A stretch of 64,000 nucleotides of DNA. It comes from Labrenzia sp. CE80 (lineage in GTDB: Bacteria; Pseudomonadota; Alphaproteobacteria; Rhizobiales; Stappiaceae). The position numbers and the translations under genes are program-made. Where the stretch lies: contig NZ_WAJT01000001.1 in NCBI RefSeq assembly GCF_009650605.1, forward strand, positions 806,001 through 870,000. Direction: 5' to 3'. Positions 8,934 to 16,728 of this stretch are shown here, piece after piece (position 1 is the first letter of the stretch; the number at the start of each line of letters is the position of its first letter). A model generated the notes under the pieces. The model was not told the origin of the DNA. It did no database searches and was given only the letters and a program-made list of their open reading frames with translations.

Positions 8934-9054
8934 GGCGGGACCAAGGGTAAGTGAGCTGACAGCTAAAGGCCGTAAAGCAGGCAAACTAGTCGTCAGCTGC
9001 AGGCGGGTCAAAGAAGGCGGGATCGGCGGCAAATTGGCGGAGGGTGAAGACGTC

Positions 9055-9555
9055 CTAGTCTTCTCCAAACAGCCCTGATGAACTCATGTGACCAAGGCGG
9101 TCGAGAAAGCCTTGAAGGATGTAGGCTGCTGCCATCTTGTCGACGACTTCTGCGCGCCGGGCGCGGCTTGAATCTGCCTCCAGTAGTGTGCGGGTCACAG
9201 CGGCGGTCGATAGCCGCTCATCCCAATAGGTGATCGGCAGTTCTGTCTTGGGCGCAAGATTGCGGGTAAATGCACGCGTAGCCTGAACCCTGGGTCCCTC
9301 GGTGCCGTCCATGTTGAGTGGCAGGCCAAGAACGATGCCGCCCACATCCTGCTGCGCGCAGATCTTGAGAAGTTGCTCTGCGTCGAGGGTGAATTTCTTG
9401 CGCCTGATTGTTTCCATCGGCGAGGCGATGCCGCGGCCGACATCGGACAGGGCAAGGCCGATGGTCTTGGTGCCGAGATCAAGCCCAATCAACCGTTTGG
9501 TCGCGGGTGTCGCCTGAACGAAGTCTTCAAGCGAAAGGGAAGGGTCATTTGCCAT
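9055..9555 (-). CDS. ruvX: RuvX/YqgF, putative pre-16S rRNA nuclease (RNase H fold)
   Basis: RuvX-family protein of 166 aa. The fold's acidic and structural motifs are present: GLDLGTKTIGLALSD near the N-terminus, VLGLPLNMDGTEGP in the middle, WDERLSTAAV and DKMAAAYILQGFLD near the end. The family was first proposed as a Holliday junction resolvase; in E. coli YqgF acts in 16S rRNA 5' maturation. It is divergent from the TRAP operon, with 310 bp between them. Confidence 0.93.
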   Translation of the reverse strand: MANDPSLSLEDFVQATPATKRLIGLDLGTKTIGLALSDVGRGIASPMETIRRKKFTLDAEQLLKICAQQDVGGIVLGLPLNMDGTEGPRVQATRAFTRNLAPKTELPITYWDERLSTAAVTRTLLEADSSRARRAEVVDKMAAAYILQGFLDRLGHMSSSGLFGED

Positions 9556-9865
9556 AGTCGGGCTTTATCAGGCGCGCGGTCTGAAGGCCAGAGAAAGGCT
9601 GCTGATGGTCGTTGAAAGCCTTTCCGCAGGTTCCGGCAGGAGCTTCACCTGAAAGAGTCTGCCAGTTGAGCACACTGCCTGATTTCTATGCGTTTTTGGT
9701 ATGCAATTGATGTTAAATTCACAATATTGTATACAAAGTTTTGAATTTGTTTTTCGTATAACATTGAAAAATAACATTTTTCTGAAACTGGCATTGTTCT
9801 TGTATTCGTTTTTACGACGCTTCTCAGCGCTCCAATCCCTCCCGATTGCACAAGGACGATTTGAC
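9556..9865. other. Intergenic region between ruvX and the TRAP operon
   Basis: About 310 bases, becoming AT-rich after 9680. It holds the palindrome at 9727-9736 and the looser TTG-N5-CAA element at 9696-9706, both listed below. I see no further gene. The ribosome binding site of the TRAP binding protein (AAGGA at 9852-9856) lies at its right end. Confidence 0.6.
9696..9736 (+). promoter_or_regulatory. Candidate GntR (FCD-type) operator of the TRAP operon
   Basis: TTGTATACAA at 9727-9736 is a perfect ten-base palindrome with the GT..AC core typical of FadR/FCD-type GntR operators. Thirty bases upstream, TTGGTATGCAA at 9696-9706 is a looser version. Both lie upstream of the TRAP genes, and an FCD-type GntR regulator is encoded just beyond that operon. 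Similar elements occur at 29838-29870. Regulation by that protein is inferred. Confidence 0.5.
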
Positions 9866-10948
9866 ATGCAACGCAGGAAATTTCTGAAAGGCGGTCTGAT
9901 GGCTGCCGCGGCTGCGCCTCTTGCGGCTCCCTCGATCGCTCGCGCCCAGGAGAGTTTCTCCTGGAAAATGACCAATGCCTATGGCCCGGGCTCGCCCTTC
10001 TACGTCGAAGGACCTGGAAGCCCCACCGACTTCTGCAAGAAGGTGGAGGCCATGTCTGGTGGCCGTCTGAAGATCCAGCACTTTGCCGCTGGTGAGCTGA
10101 TACCGGCGCTGGAGGGCTTTGACGCCGTGCGCAGCGGCACCGTTGAGATGAATGCGGCCAACGCGTACTTCTGGGCGGGCAAGATGCCTGCTGCCCAGTA
10201 TTTCACCACGGTTCCCTTCGGGCTCAACTTCCAGGGTATGAATGCCTGGCTCTACCACGGCGGCGGCCAGCAGCTCTGGGACGAGCTTTATGAACCGCTT
10301 GGCCTCAAAGCCATGCCGATGGGCAACACCGGTGTGCAGATGACCGGCTGGTTCCGCGAGCCAATCACCAAGATCGAAGACTTCCAGGATCTCAAGATGC
10401 GGATTCCCGGTCTTGCAGGCAAGGTCTACGCGCAGCTGGGCGTAGACGTGAAGTTGCTTCCAGGCGGCGAGATCTTCCCGGCGCTCGAGCGCGGTGTAAT
10501 CGATGCTGCCGAATTCGTTGGTCCCTATCAGGACCGTCGTCTCGGTCTGCAGAATGCGGCCAAATACTACTATACAACTGGCTGGCATGAACCGTCCAAC
10601 GCGACGGAACTGCTGGTTAATAAGGCGGCCTGGGACAGCCTTCCAGCCGATCTTCAGGCGATCGTCCAGAGCGCTGCCATGGCCTGCAACCTGGAAAGCC
10701 ACACTTGGTGTGAGGCCAACAATGCGGCGGCCCTCGTTGATCTGGTCGAGAACTACGGCGTGACCGCCGACGTTCTGCCGGCTGACGTGGTGACAAAGCT
10801 GAAGGAAGTCACTCTGGAGACGCTTGCGGCCGGTGCTGCGGCAGATCCGGCGACCAAGAAGGTTCACGATGCCTTCATGGCCTTCAAGAAGGAACACGAC
10901 ATGTGGTCCCAGATCTCCGAAAAGCCCTACCACATGATGGCAGGCTAA
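9866..10948 (+). CDS. TRAP transporter substrate-binding protein (DctP/TakP type)
   Basis: Periplasmic binding protein of a TRAP carboxylate transporter, 360 aa from the ATG at 9866 (AAGGA nine bases before). The N-terminus MQRRKFLKGG followed by an Ala-rich stretch to IARAQ is a Tat-type signal peptide. The body has the DctP pattern: FWAGKMPAAQYFTTVPFG, a conserved arginine in LKMRIPGLAGKVY, and GVIDAAEFVGPYQD. The last resembles 2-oxo-acid-binding members such as TakP, so a monocarboxylic 2-oxo acid is a plausible ligand, but this is only a similarity of pattern. First gene of a three-gene TRAP operon. Confidence 0.92.
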   Translation: MQRRKFLKGGLMAAAAAPLAAPSIARAQESFSWKMTNAYGPGSPFYVEGPGSPTDFCKKVEAMSGGRLKIQHFAAGELIPALEGFDAVRSGTVEMNAANAYFWAGKMPAAQYFTTVPFGLNFQGMNAWLYHGGGQQLWDELYEPLGLKAMPMGNTGVQMTGWFREPITKIEDFQDLKMRIPGLAGKVYAQLGVDVKLLPGGEIFPALERGVIDAAEFVGPYQDRRLGLQNAAKYYYTTGWHEPSNATELLVNKAAWDSLPADLQAIVQSAAMACNLESHTWCEANNAAALVDLVENYGVTADVLPADVVTKLKEVTLETLAAGAAADPATKKVHDAFMAFKKEHDMWSQISEKPYHMMAG

Positions 10949-10955
10949 CGGCTCC

Positions 10956-11486
10956 ATGCTGAAGATCCTTGATCTTGTTTCGGGCGGCGCGTCTTGCGCC
11001 GTTCGTTTCATTGGTTCCATCGCGGCGTGGAGCGGACTGGCGCTTGTGCTGCTCGTCGCGTTTAACGTTCTGGCGCGATACCTGTTTTCCTACTCGACGG
11101 TGGGATTGCAGGAGGCCGAGTGGCACCTGATGGCTGTGGCCGCCCTGTTCGGCATGTCCTATGGGCTCAATCAGGGGGGCGAGGTGCGCGTGGACATCTT
11201 TTATGCCCGCTATTCCCCCCGTGCGAAGGCCATCATTGATGTGATCGGCAATGCCGCCTTGTGCGTCGTCGCGGTCTATGTGGTCAGCCTTTCAATCAAT
11301 TATGTCACCAGCAGCTACGCCATCATGGAAGGTTCGCCCGATCCGGGCGGGTTGCCGATGCGCTTCCTGCTGAAGGCGGCCATTCCGACGGCTTTCGTGC
11401 TTCTCGCCCTTCAGGCCTTCGCCATGACGCTGAGAGCGATCGGCGAGCTGACTGACGCAGGTTCCAGACACTCAGGCAGCGCATAA
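10956..11486 (+). CDS. TRAP transporter small permease (DctQ type)
   Basis: 176-aa membrane protein with four hydrophobic segments and the DctQ family signature: FNVLARYLFSYSTVGLQEAEWHLM, then GMSYGLNQGGEVRVDIFY. It partners with the large permease to couple substrate uptake to a sodium gradient. It starts seven bases after the binding-protein gene and is followed after 31 bases by the large permease. Confidence 0.93.
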   Translation: MLKILDLVSGGASCAVRFIGSIAAWSGLALVLLVAFNVLARYLFSYSTVGLQEAEWHLMAVAALFGMSYGLNQGGEVRVDIFYARYSPRAKAIIDVIGNAALCVVAVYVVSLSINYVTSSYAIMEGSPDPGGLPMRFLLKAAIPTAFVLLALQAFAMTLRAIGELTDAGSRHSGSA

Positions 11487-11517
11487 GACGCCTGCTCACA
11501 ACACAAAGACATTCGTC

Positions 11518-12843
11518 ATGCCCCTTACTGACATGCTGCCGTTGTTGATGGTTGGTGCGTTCTTCGTGCTGCTTCTTGGAGGTATTCCGGTTGCCATCTG
11601 TCTGGCCGTGACCGGTTTTGTTTTCGGCTACATCGGATTCGGGCCGGTCCTGTTCAATCTGATTCCAGCGCGTATCTTCGGCGTCGTGACCAATTACACG
11701 CTGCTGGCCCTTCCGCTTTTCATCTTCATGGGCATCATGCTCGAGAAGTCTAAGATTGCAGAGGAGCTGCTCGATGTGATCGGGCTGGCCATGGGTGGCC
11801 TTCGTGGCGGCATGGCTCTGGCCATTGTCCTCGTCGGTGTCCTGATGGGGGCCGCTTCGGGCGTTGTCGGGGCGACGGTGGTTACTATGGGGCTGATTGC
11901 CCTCGGGCCGCTTTTGAACCGGGGCTACAATCGCGCTGTGTCGGCAGGGGTCATATGCGCCTCTGGAACGCTTGGACAGATCATCCCGCCCAGCCTCGTG
12001 CTCATTCTGCTTGCGGACATTATGGGCGAGAGCGTTGGAACCCTTTTTGCCGCAGCGCTGATCCCCGGACTTGTGCTTTCCGGTCTCTTCGTTGCGTTCA
12101 TTCTTCTTCTTGGGGTCTTCAAGCCTCAGATGGTTCCGGCCTTTCCGCCCGATGAAAGAGCGCAATATTCGACTACAGACATCGCGCTTAAGCTGTTGAA
12201 GGTCGTCGTGCCGCCGCTGGCGCTGATTTTCCTGGTGCTCGGTTCGATCATTGGCGGGGTTGCCGCACCGACCGAGGCAGCCTCCATGGGAGCCTTCGGC
12301 TCAATCGTGCTGGCGATCCTTTATGGCCGGATGAGCTTTTCGGTCATGAAGGAGACGGTTCAATCGGCCTTTGTCACCAGTGCCATGGTGTTTTTCATCC
12401 TCGTCATGGCCCAGCCGTTTGGTCTGGCCTTCCGCGGGCTTGGCGGCGAACATCTGGTCCAGGACGCCTTTGCTCTGGTGCCGGGTGGGCTGGACGGTCA
12501 GATCCTGTTCCTGATGCTGATCCTCTTCGTGCTGGGCTTTTTCCTGGAGTGGATCGAAATCTCCTACATTGCCCTGCCGCTGTTTCTGCCGATTTTCATG
12601 CAGGCAGGCGTGGACATGGCCTGGATTGCAATCCTCGTTGCGGTCAACCTTCAGACGTCCTTTTTGACGCCGCCATTCGGTTGGGCGTTGTTCTTTCTGA
12701 AAGGTGTGGCTCCGCCAGAGCTGAAGACCGGTGACATCTACAAGGGGGTGATCCCCTTCATTGGCCTGCAGTTGATTGGCCTTGCGCTGGTGTTCTTCTT
12801 TCCAGCGCTCGCCACCTGGCTGCCGGACGCAATCGGCTGGTAA
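11518..12843 (+). CDS. TRAP transporter large permease (DctM type)
   Basis: 441-aa membrane protein that forms the transport channel of the TRAP system. Family features: an N-terminal LLLGGIPVAICLAVTGFVFG segment, LPLFIFMGIMLEKS, the AASGVVGATVVTMGLIALGP and ASGTLGQIIPPSLVLILL re-entrant loops, and FLTPPFGWALFFLKG near the end. Normal length. Last gene of the operon; a GC-rich hairpin follows at 12873-12900. Confidence 0.95.
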   Translation: MPLTDMLPLLMVGAFFVLLLGGIPVAICLAVTGFVFGYIGFGPVLFNLIPARIFGVVTNYTLLALPLFIFMGIMLEKSKIAEELLDVIGLAMGGLRGGMALAIVLVGVLMGAASGVVGATVVTMGLIALGPLLNRGYNRAVSAGVICASGTLGQIIPPSLVLILLADIMGESVGTLFAAALIPGLVLSGLFVAFILLLGVFKPQMVPAFPPDERAQYSTTDIALKLLKVVVPPLALIFLVLGSIIGGVAAPTEAASMGAFGSIVLAILYGRMSFSVMKETVQSAFVTSAMVFFILVMAQPFGLAFRGLGGEHLVQDAFALVPGGLDGQILFLMLILFVLGFFLEWIEISYIALPLFLPIFMQAGVDMAWIAILVAVNLQTSFLTPPFGWALFFLKGVAPPELKTGDIYKGVIPFIGLQLIGLALVFFFPALATWLPDAIGW

Positions 12844-12872
12844 GGTCCGGCTGATTGTACGCAGCATCGCGT

Positions 12873-12900
12873 GACGGCGGCCGGGAGATCGGCCGCCGTC
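12873..12900. terminator. GC-rich hairpin between convergent genes
   Basis: Eleven-base perfect stem with a six-base loop (GACGGCGGCCG ... CGGCCGCCGTC) in the 68-base gap between the convergent TRAP and GntR genes. There is no T-run on either side, so it is at best a weak or Rho-assisted terminator. Confidence 0.5.
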
Positions 12901-12911
12901 TGCGTTGTCGC

Positions 12912-13622
12912 CTAGCCCATGCGGGAGAGGGCGGCCTTGGCGGCGCTCAGGAGGTGCCGGCGTAGGGATTTTTCTGCTTCCCGGGCATTGCTGTCGAGGA
13001 TCGCGGTGACAATCGCCGTGTGCTCTTCGTTGGATTTCTTCATCCGGGCGGCAATGCGAAGCTGTGACTTGCGGAAAGGCGCGAGTTTTAGCCGAAGTCC
13101 ATTGGCGACCTCGATCAGCTCCTCATTGTGCGTGCCGGTAAAGATGGCGGTGTGAAAATCCGTATTGGCCCGCTCATATTCGTCATAGCGACCATTTTCA
13201 GCCATCTCCGCCATGGAGAGATGAAGCTCTTCCAGGGCTGCGCGCTCGCTCATTGTCATGCGCTGGGCGGCAAGGCGGCCACAGGTGGCTTCGATCTCGC
13301 TCATGGTCTCGAACAGGTTGTCGATCCGCTCACGGGTAATGTTGGCGACGATGACACCACGATAGGGCACCCGCTCAGCAAGCGATCTCGAGGCCAGGAC
13401 GTGGAGCGCCTCGCGCACCGGCGTGCGGGACACGCCGAAGCGTTCGGTCAGTGCCAACTCGTCCAGCTTGCTGCCACCTGCCAGCGTGCCTGCAATGATC
13501 TCTGCCTCGAGTTGATCTGCGATGATCGCACTGTGGAGACGCTTGGGGGCATCTTCGGCTTCGCTCTCAAGAGAAGTCATCTGATCAGGGGTGCCGTGGG
13601 AGGGGGCGTCTTGCGATGTCAT
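12912..13622 (-). CDS. GntR-family regulator, FCD ligand-binding domain
   Basis: Transcription factor of about 236 aa: an N-terminal winged helix (AEIIAGTLAGGSKLDELALT, FGVSRTPVREALHVLASRSL) and a C-terminal all-helical FCD domain with the usual metal or ligand His/Asp pattern (ERANTDFHTAIFTGTHNEEL, HTAIVTAIL, LRRHL). FCD proteins generally bind organic acids. The frame continues upstream to a TTG at 13763; I use the ATG at 13622 (MTSQDAPS), since the added part is not domain-like. It is convergent with the TRAP operon, making it the best candidate to bind the palindrome at 9727-9736. Confidence 0.88.
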   Translation of the reverse strand: MTSQDAPSHGTPDQMTSLESEAEDAPKRLHSAIIADQLEAEIIAGTLAGGSKLDELALTERFGVSRTPVREALHVLASRSLAERVPYRGVIVANITRERIDNLFETMSEIEATCGRLAAQRMTMSERAALEELHLSMAEMAENGRYDEYERANTDFHTAIFTGTHNEELIEVANGLRLKLAPFRKSQLRIAARMKKSNEEHTAIVTAILDSNAREAEKSLRRHLLSAAKAALSRMG

Positions 13623-13759
13623 TGTAGTTGAGTTGGTCCGCTTAAGTTTCGAGATGATCGAAGCAATTTCCGACGGATCGGGCAAGGGGCAAAGGATGTT
13701 TCCGACAAGAATGGTCGAGCTCGGACCTGCTTGGCACCCGAAACTTCTTCGGCTTGAAT

Positions 13760-16174
13760 TCAAACGGCCTGCTTAAGCCGCTCATGATAGGCATGCACCG
13801 AATTTCGGGATTGATTGCTCAGCCAATCTGTCAGCTCATCAAGCGGCATGCTCTTTGCGAAATAATAGCCCTGGAGGCAACTGGCACCGAGACGGGTGGC
13901 AAATTCGGCGTGTTGCAGTGTCTCGACGCCCTCTGCCACTGTCTTGCAGTCTAGCTTGCGTGCCATGTCGAAGGTCGATTCAAGAATGGCTCTTATGCGA
14001 TCATCTTCGAACGCACCGACAATGATCGATCGGTCGATCTTGAGGAAGTCGACCGGAAGTCTGGCCAGCCGCGCGATGTTGGAATAGCCCTTGCCGAAAT
14101 CATCGATAGAAACCTTGTAGCCACTCTTGTTCAATCTGTTGAAAGCCTCCACGGCTTGGTCTTCAGAGACAAACAGAGCGTCTTCCGTGACTTCAATCTC
14201 GAGTCTCTCCGCGTCGAAGCCGAGTTCGTTGCGAATGGCGTCGACACTTTGAACGAAACCCGGTGTCACAAAGTGGCCAGGACCGATGTTGACGGACATA
14301 AAGATGTCTTGGCCGGCTTTCGTCAGGGCCATCTGATCTTTCATTGCGCGTTTGATAACCCATTCTCCAAGGGCGGAGATCGCGGGAGAATTGGCGATGG
14401 CGGGCAGCCAATAGTCGGGCATGAAGCGGCCATATTCGGGATGGTTCCACCGCACCAACGCCTCGACGCCACATACCTTCTTGCGGTGGGCACAGATTTT
14501 CGGCTGGTACTCGAGAAAAAAGCCGCCCGTATCGATTGCGTCGAGAACGTCGCGGCGTATTTCTGCCGTCGATCGGGCGCCGATTTCAGGCGCATAGAGC
14601 TCAGACCGGTTCTTGCCACTGTTCTTGGCATGATACATCGCGATGTCAGCGCGCTTGATCAGCTCCTCGACGTCTTGCGCGTCTTGCGGGAAACGTGAGC
14701 AGCCGATGCTGGCGCTCTTGTTCAGAGTGAATGGCAATTCGTGAACTGGGCTGGCCAATTCAGCGCGCAGAACATCCAGGAACGCCTGGATTTCATCCTC
14801 ATCGACCAGGCCCGGGACCATGATGATGAATTCGTCGCCGCCAATGCGGGACACGACCGGGCTTGCGAGAGGTTCAGAGCCGGCTTTGCTCTCGCAGGCC
14901 TGAAGGCTGCCGGTGACCTTGAGGATCTGGCTGGCGCATACTCTAAGCAATTGGTCACCTGCATCATGACCGTGAAGGTCGTTGACCTCCTTGAAGTTGT
15001 CCAGATCGATCAGAACCATGATACCACCTGGCGTGCCATGCTTGCTTCCGGCGAGGATCGGGGCGGCGACCGCCTGGAGATGGGCCCGGTTCGGCAGGCC
15101 GGTAATCGTATCGCTGAAGGCCAGCGCCTCGATCTTTCGGCCGGATTCCGTGACGCGGTGGACCATGGTGTTGTAGCTGTCACGGAAATCCTTGATTTCC
15201 TCGAAGGGAAACAGGTCACTCTTGCTTTCGACCGCATGGAGTTGCCGTTCGCGCGCATTGGTCTTCATGACTGTGGCAAGTCTTTCCAGCGGCGCCGACA
15301 GGGACCGTGCAAACACCAAGCCGATGCCCAATGTACCTGCCAGGGCGATGGCAAGTATGAGGAAAACCGACGACCGGTTGGTATAGACCTTGTCGTAGAT
15401 CTCCGAGATCGGCTGTGGAACCATGACACCCCAGCCGGGTCCCGGCACTGAGGTCAGGCCGGCGATCATGTTGCCCCTGAGTGCTGGCGAGTAGAACTCC
15501 TCGATCCCGGTTTCACCGTTCATCATGCGTGCCACGGATGACACCTGGGAGATGTTCTTTCGGCTTGCTACCCAGTCCTCCCGAGGATGGGCAAGAACAT
15601 TGCCGAACTGATCCACGATGGCAGCGTGGCCCCTGATGCCGAAACTGATACTCTTGCCGAGCCTTACAAAATACCGCGTGCTGATTTCACCAATTGCGTA
15701 GTGGGTTCCGAAGTCGCGTATCACGTAGAGCACGTTCTCGCCCGTCTTGTTCTCCATGACATTGGAAAACACAGTTTCCGTTGGCGTGGCGAATTTTGAA
15801 AGCGCGGACAAAAGTGCGGCGTCGATCATCTTGATCGGCGCGTGCCCGAAGGTTGCCATCTGCTGCCGCACCTCACCGGTAGTTTTGTCGATGTTGAGAA
15901 TGCACAGCATGTTCAGCTGCCGGAGCAGGCGCTCCATGGCTTCGGTCGAGGCTCCCTGCGTCAAGGTCGCGCTGACGGATTCAAATGCCGCAACGACATC
16001 TTGCTGGTATCGTTCCAGCGCGAAGCTCAGGTTTCGGGCGATCAGCAGGTGGCGATCTTCGACTTCGGTGAATTCTCGTTTGATGCCAATATGGTATGAC
16101 CAGCCGCTGAAAATGAGCGTCGGGATCAGCGTCGCGATTGTAAAAAGTACGATTAAAAAACTCCGGATTTTCAT
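13760..16174 (-). CDS. Membrane Cache-HAMP-GGDEF-EAL cyclic-di-GMP protein
   Basis: 804-aa bifunctional signalling protein. A membrane segment at about 5-27, a periplasmic Cache-like sensor at 30-265, a second membrane segment at 268-290, HAMP to about 345, GGDEF domain 350-520 and EAL domain 540-785. The diguanylate cyclase motif is intact (RIGGDEF, 443-449) with no RxxD inhibitory site just before it. The phosphodiesterase motifs also look intact: EALVRW at 571-576, EVTEDALF, IDDFGKGYSN, FLKIDRSI and KTVAEGVET. Both activities are therefore possible. Upstream lies the AT-rich gap shared with phoX; downstream, 137 bases away, is the GntR gene. Confidence 0.93.
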   Translation of the reverse strand: MKIRSFLIVLFTIATLIPTLIFSGWSYHIGIKREFTEVEDRHLLIARNLSFALERYQQDVVAAFESVSATLTQGASTEAMERLLRQLNMLCILNIDKTTGEVRQQMATFGHAPIKMIDAALLSALSKFATPTETVFSNVMENKTGENVLYVIRDFGTHYAIGEISTRYFVRLGKSISFGIRGHAAIVDQFGNVLAHPREDWVASRKNISQVSSVARMMNGETGIEEFYSPALRGNMIAGLTSVPGPGWGVMVPQPISEIYDKVYTNRSSVFLILAIALAGTLGIGLVFARSLSAPLERLATVMKTNARERQLHAVESKSDLFPFEEIKDFRDSYNTMVHRVTESGRKIEALAFSDTITGLPNRAHLQAVAAPILAGSKHGTPGGIMVLIDLDNFKEVNDLHGHDAGDQLLRVCASQILKVTGSLQACESKAGSEPLASPVVSRIGGDEFIIMVPGLVDEDEIQAFLDVLRAELASPVHELPFTLNKSASIGCSRFPQDAQDVEELIKRADIAMYHAKNSGKNRSELYAPEIGARSTAEIRRDVLDAIDTGGFFLEYQPKICAHRKKVCGVEALVRWNHPEYGRFMPDYWLPAIANSPAISALGEWVIKRAMKDQMALTKAGQDIFMSVNIGPGHFVTPGFVQSVDAIRNELGFDAERLEIEVTEDALFVSEDQAVEAFNRLNKSGYKVSIDDFGKGYSNIARLARLPVDFLKIDRSIIVGAFEDDRIRAILESTFDMARKLDCKTVAEGVETLQHAEFATRLGASCLQGYYFAKSMPLDELTDWLSNQSRNSVHAYHERLKQAV

Positions 16175-16728
16175 TCGGGGTTTTCCTTATGGTGTCGAAA
16201 AAATCAATGCAATTTTGCCGATTGTGGGTATTGATAATATTAGCGAATGCCGCGTTTCTTCGAATTCGTTTCCTTTAAAGTGTATTTTTGTTGATTTAAT
16301 ACTGAGAGTTACATGTAAAAATTACCTAAAAGTAGCGATAATATATGTAGGTTTTTTATTTCGTGTTATTTTTCATTTAGTTATAGGATTTCCTTGGGAT
16401 CCCTTTCTAAGGCGTAGGGCAATTTTTTTATTTTATGTTTTGTGAAGGTATTGGGAGAATATTCGCTTTGCCATGTGGTGCGCAGATCCTGCCTCACGGC
16501 AGAACAGGGCTGAAACGTGGACGAGCAGCGGTCAACATTAGCTTCTTAAGTACTCGGGTGTGACGTATTTTAATCCAAAAATTCTCGCCTTTTGAGTGCG
16601 TGAATTGACGGTTACACTTTTCTTACTTTGGCTTGATGGAACCGAGTGACTTGTCGCCGAAGTGTCATTCAAGGCTCGTATTCGAAGCTGGTCTTTTTGC
16701 GATAGCCAGCCACGAGGGAGAGCAAGCT
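16175..16728. other. AT-rich divergent promoter region before phoX
   Basis: About 550 bases between the GGDEF-EAL gene and phoX, markedly AT-rich from 16200 to 16440. No convincing gene is seen. It contains a candidate Pho box at 16651-16668 and the phoX Shine-Dalgarno GAGGGAG at 16714-16720. Confidence 0.6.
16651..16668 (+). promoter_or_regulatory. Candidate Pho box (PhoB site) of phoX
   Basis: TTGTCGC at 16651 and GTGTCAT at 16662 form two seven-base direct repeats separated by four bases, the Pho-box layout (consensus CTGTCAT). The second repeat matches 6 of 7 positions, the first 4 of 7. A TATTCG hexamer about ten bases downstream could be the -10 element, with the phoX ATG at 16729. The position argues against the longer upstream start for phoX. 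Confidence 0.45.

Noticed and set aside
9824..11020. 398-codon minus-strand frame over the TRAP binding protein
   Set aside because: Antisense to a gene with a clear Tat signal and DctP motifs; no motif of its own.
13760..16174. Degenerate GGDEF or EAL domain
   Set aside because: RIGGDEF, EALVRW, DDFGKGYSN and KTVAEGVET are all intact, so neither domain can be called inactive from sequence.
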